DNA of 64,000 nucleotides from Delphinus delphis (Eukaryota; Chordata; Mammalia; Artiodactyla; Delphinidae), in contig NC_082684.1 of the NCBI RefSeq assembly GCF_949987515.2, positions 155,520,856 to 155,584,855 on the forward strand. The letters run 5' to 3'. The notes beneath the pieces are model-generated. The model did no database searches. It saw only the letters and a list, made by a program, of their open reading frames with translations, and was not told the origin of the DNA. A program made the position numbers and the translations under genes. Below, one piece after another: positions 62,415 through 64,000 of this stretch (position 1 is the stretch's first letter; every line of letters starts with the position of its first letter).

Positions 62415-62553
62415 TTTTACTTTTTTAGATTCCACATATAAGTGAGACTATGCAGTAAATGTCTTTCTCTATTTGGCTTCTTTCACTTAGCATAACGTCC
62501 TCCAGATTCATCCATGTTTTTGCAAATGTTAGAGTTTCCTTCATTCTTATGGA

Positions 62554-62596
<43 letters not shown>

Positions 62597-62845
62597 TGTG
62601 TACGTGTATGTATATATATGTTGTCTTTCTGATAAAACCCATCCTAACACGTGTCAGGTGTGACATGATATCCCATTGTGGGTTTGGTTTGCATTTTCCT
62701 GATGATTAATGATTTTGAGCGCCATTGCGTATACCTTTTGGTCATTTGTATGTCTTCTTTGGAAAAATGTCTATTCAGGTCATTTGCCCATTTTTAAATA
62801 GGATATTTGTGGGATTTTTTGCTATCTCTTTGATTTAATTGTTAT
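62415..62845 (-). repeat. L1 fragment with an internal deletion at a CA/TG array
   Basis: 62425-62545 (TTAGATTCCACATATAAGTGAG, AGCATAACGTCCTCCAGATTC) is the reverse of the L1 3' UTR. 62620-62845 (TTTCTGATAAAACCCATCC, TTGATGATTAATGATTTTGAGCG-like text, GGAAAAATGTCTATTCAGGTC) is the reverse of ORF2 text that normally lies several hundred bases away. A dinucleotide array (62560-62620) sits at the join. Confidence 0.75.
62560..62620. repeat. (CA)n-(GTGTGTAC)-(TA)n compound microsatellite
   Basis: CACACA... runs directly into GTGTGTGTACGTGTATG and TATATATG. Alternating purine-pyrimidine order, with a CA half facing a TG half. Confidence 0.92.
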
Positions 62846-62929
62846 TGTTCCCGTAACTTCAGATGAGGAAAATAAAGGAAAGAGAGCAGTGCTGAAGTGC
62901 TCCCTGTACATGAGGCGTTTTTTTAGGTG
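62846..62929. other. Unassigned DNA
   Basis: Nothing recognised. Confidence 0.4.
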
Positions 62930-63115
62930 CTTCATGTGCATTATCTTATTTAACTTTCAAAACAATCTTACACTTAAGTACTATTCTCATGTTTTAGATG
63001 TTGAAACTGAGTCTCAGAAGCTTTAAACCAGTAGCTTAAGGTTATGTAGATAGTAAACAGTAAGGCAAGGTTTTAATCCAGAATGTTCTGATTTCTGAGT
63101 TTGTGGTTTATCCAA
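62930..63115 (-). repeat. MIR-type SINE
   Basis: GGTGCTTCATGTGCATTATC, TTATTTAACTTTCAAAACAATC, GATGTTGAAACTGAGTCTCAG and AGGTTTTAATCCAGAATG match a minus-strand MIR in order. Confidence 0.8.
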
Positions 63116-63434
63116 CCATCTTTTTACCTCTCATATCCTCCCACTTCACCCACTGAGCCTTCACAAATGACATCATTTGACATCAATCTTTCACAAAGTA
63201 AACACTTGATGTATACTGATTAAGAAATACCTATGGTGGCTGACTTCTTTCAAGTATACATTTGTGCTGATTAAATTTGTGAAATATTTTATGCACAAAT
63301 AGCTTCTTTTTTCTTTTTCTTCTTGTCTTCTTTTTATCTATCATTATCCTTTACCATTTGCAAATAACCACTCAGAAATTTTTAGTTTTTCAAGTAATTA
63401 TTTGTGTTGAATTACTCTTGTCTATATGGTCATT
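63116..63434. other. Unassigned DNA
   Basis: No named repeat or gene recognised. Confidence 0.4.
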
Positions 63435-63530
63435 TCTTTAACAAATATTTTTAAAAGAACCTCCTATACGTAGGCATTCTGCTACAAACAGGAATGGGGT
63501 AGGGGATATAAAGATGATTGTGACCTAATT
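63435..63530 (-). repeat. L2-type LINE fragment
   Basis: TTAACAAATATTTTTAAAAGAACC, CCTATACGTAGGCATTCTGC and GGGGATATAAAGATGATTG resemble the reverse of the L2 3' end. Confidence 0.55.
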
Positions 63531-64000
63531 ATTTATCCATGAAAAAATACTTCTTTTCTTGGGGCAAATATACTCAAATACTTAAACAAAACAAGGATTA
63601 TGTGTCCTTTTAATAGAACTACAGTTCACGAAAGTGTTGATTTTGCATCTTTTCTATACTGCAGGAGAGTGAGTCACCTAGGAATGCACATCAATAGTCT
63701 GAAAATTTTGGTGTTCACAGGAAAGTCTGACTTATTTTATGCTCAAGCCATGCTGAGTGTTTTTCACTCCCTCACTCTTTTTTGGGGGGGACGGATTTAC
63801 TGTTTGTTCACATTCAACTGCTATATTCACATCTCTGGCATTCGAAATCTGAAGAAAACAATTTCACTAATTTAGAGAACATTTTTGGTCATGGCTACCC
63901 ACTTCATCACAAGACCTCTTTACCTACGAACTCCAGCCAAGGTGTCCTGTCCAGGCCCTTCACTGGTCCTCCATCTCTGCATCAAGACATTGTTCTCCAC
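63531..64000. other. Unassigned DNA at the window edge
   Basis: The 91-codon frame at 63600-63875 has no known domain. No named repeat was recognised. Confidence 0.4.

Noticed and set aside
1..64000. CRISPR array, phage, operon or bacterial defence system
   Set aside because: No spaced direct repeats, no compact coding strand and no prokaryotic gene density. All repeat families are mammalian.

Overview
The window looks like nuclear DNA of a mammal, most likely a cetacean. It is AT-rich and dominated by retrotransposon debris. It carries several copies of the tRNA-derived CHR-type SINE found in whales, dolphins and hippos (7958-8162, 20353-20582, 39281-39610, 43537-43672, 62197-62407), together with a young L1 family whose 3' UTR has the form seen in cetartiodactyls. 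No BovB or Bov-tA elements were noticed, which argues against a ruminant. The species assignment is an inference from repeat families remembered, not searched.

No intact protein-coding gene, tRNA, rRNA, CRISPR or bacterial-type feature can be supported. The open reading frames are short. The longest are remnants of L1 ORF1 and ORF2 or chance frames in intergenic DNA. The window is best read as intergenic or deep intronic sequence.

Layout. 1-1257: unassigned AT-rich DNA with a CT tract. 1274-7574: a full-length but dead L1 on the plus strand, bounded by an imperfect target-site duplication, with a second 5'-truncated L1 inserted into its ORF2 (4563-4883). 7735-25660: mostly unassigned AT-rich DNA with two CHR SINEs, several MIRs, and old L1 pieces near 11.3, 12.2 and 24.1 kb. 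25655-27600: an old L1 3' end, an older L1 ORF2 fragment and an ERV-L-like solo LTR. 28500-29007: a small L1 with a 5' inversion and an apparent 3' transduction. 29-42 kb: unassigned DNA with MIR and L2 relics and the longer CHR-1-type SINE. 41970-43682: an L1 ORF2 scrap, a hAT-type DNA transposon with a perfect 8-bp duplication, and a deleted-form CHR SINE. 44-50 kb: MIR and L2 relics. 49986-50533: a second young truncated L1, minus strand. 50.6-52.5 kb: dinucleotide arrays. 53.7-57 kb: L1 inserted in L1, then a long old L1 on the minus strand. 57.8-64 kb: L2 and MIR relics, an old L1 on the plus strand, a CHR SINE and an internally deleted L1.

The elements do not cooperate as a system. The interest lies in the insertion history, which can be read from nested order, target-site duplications and L1 by-products (truncation, twin-primed inversion, transduced flanks).
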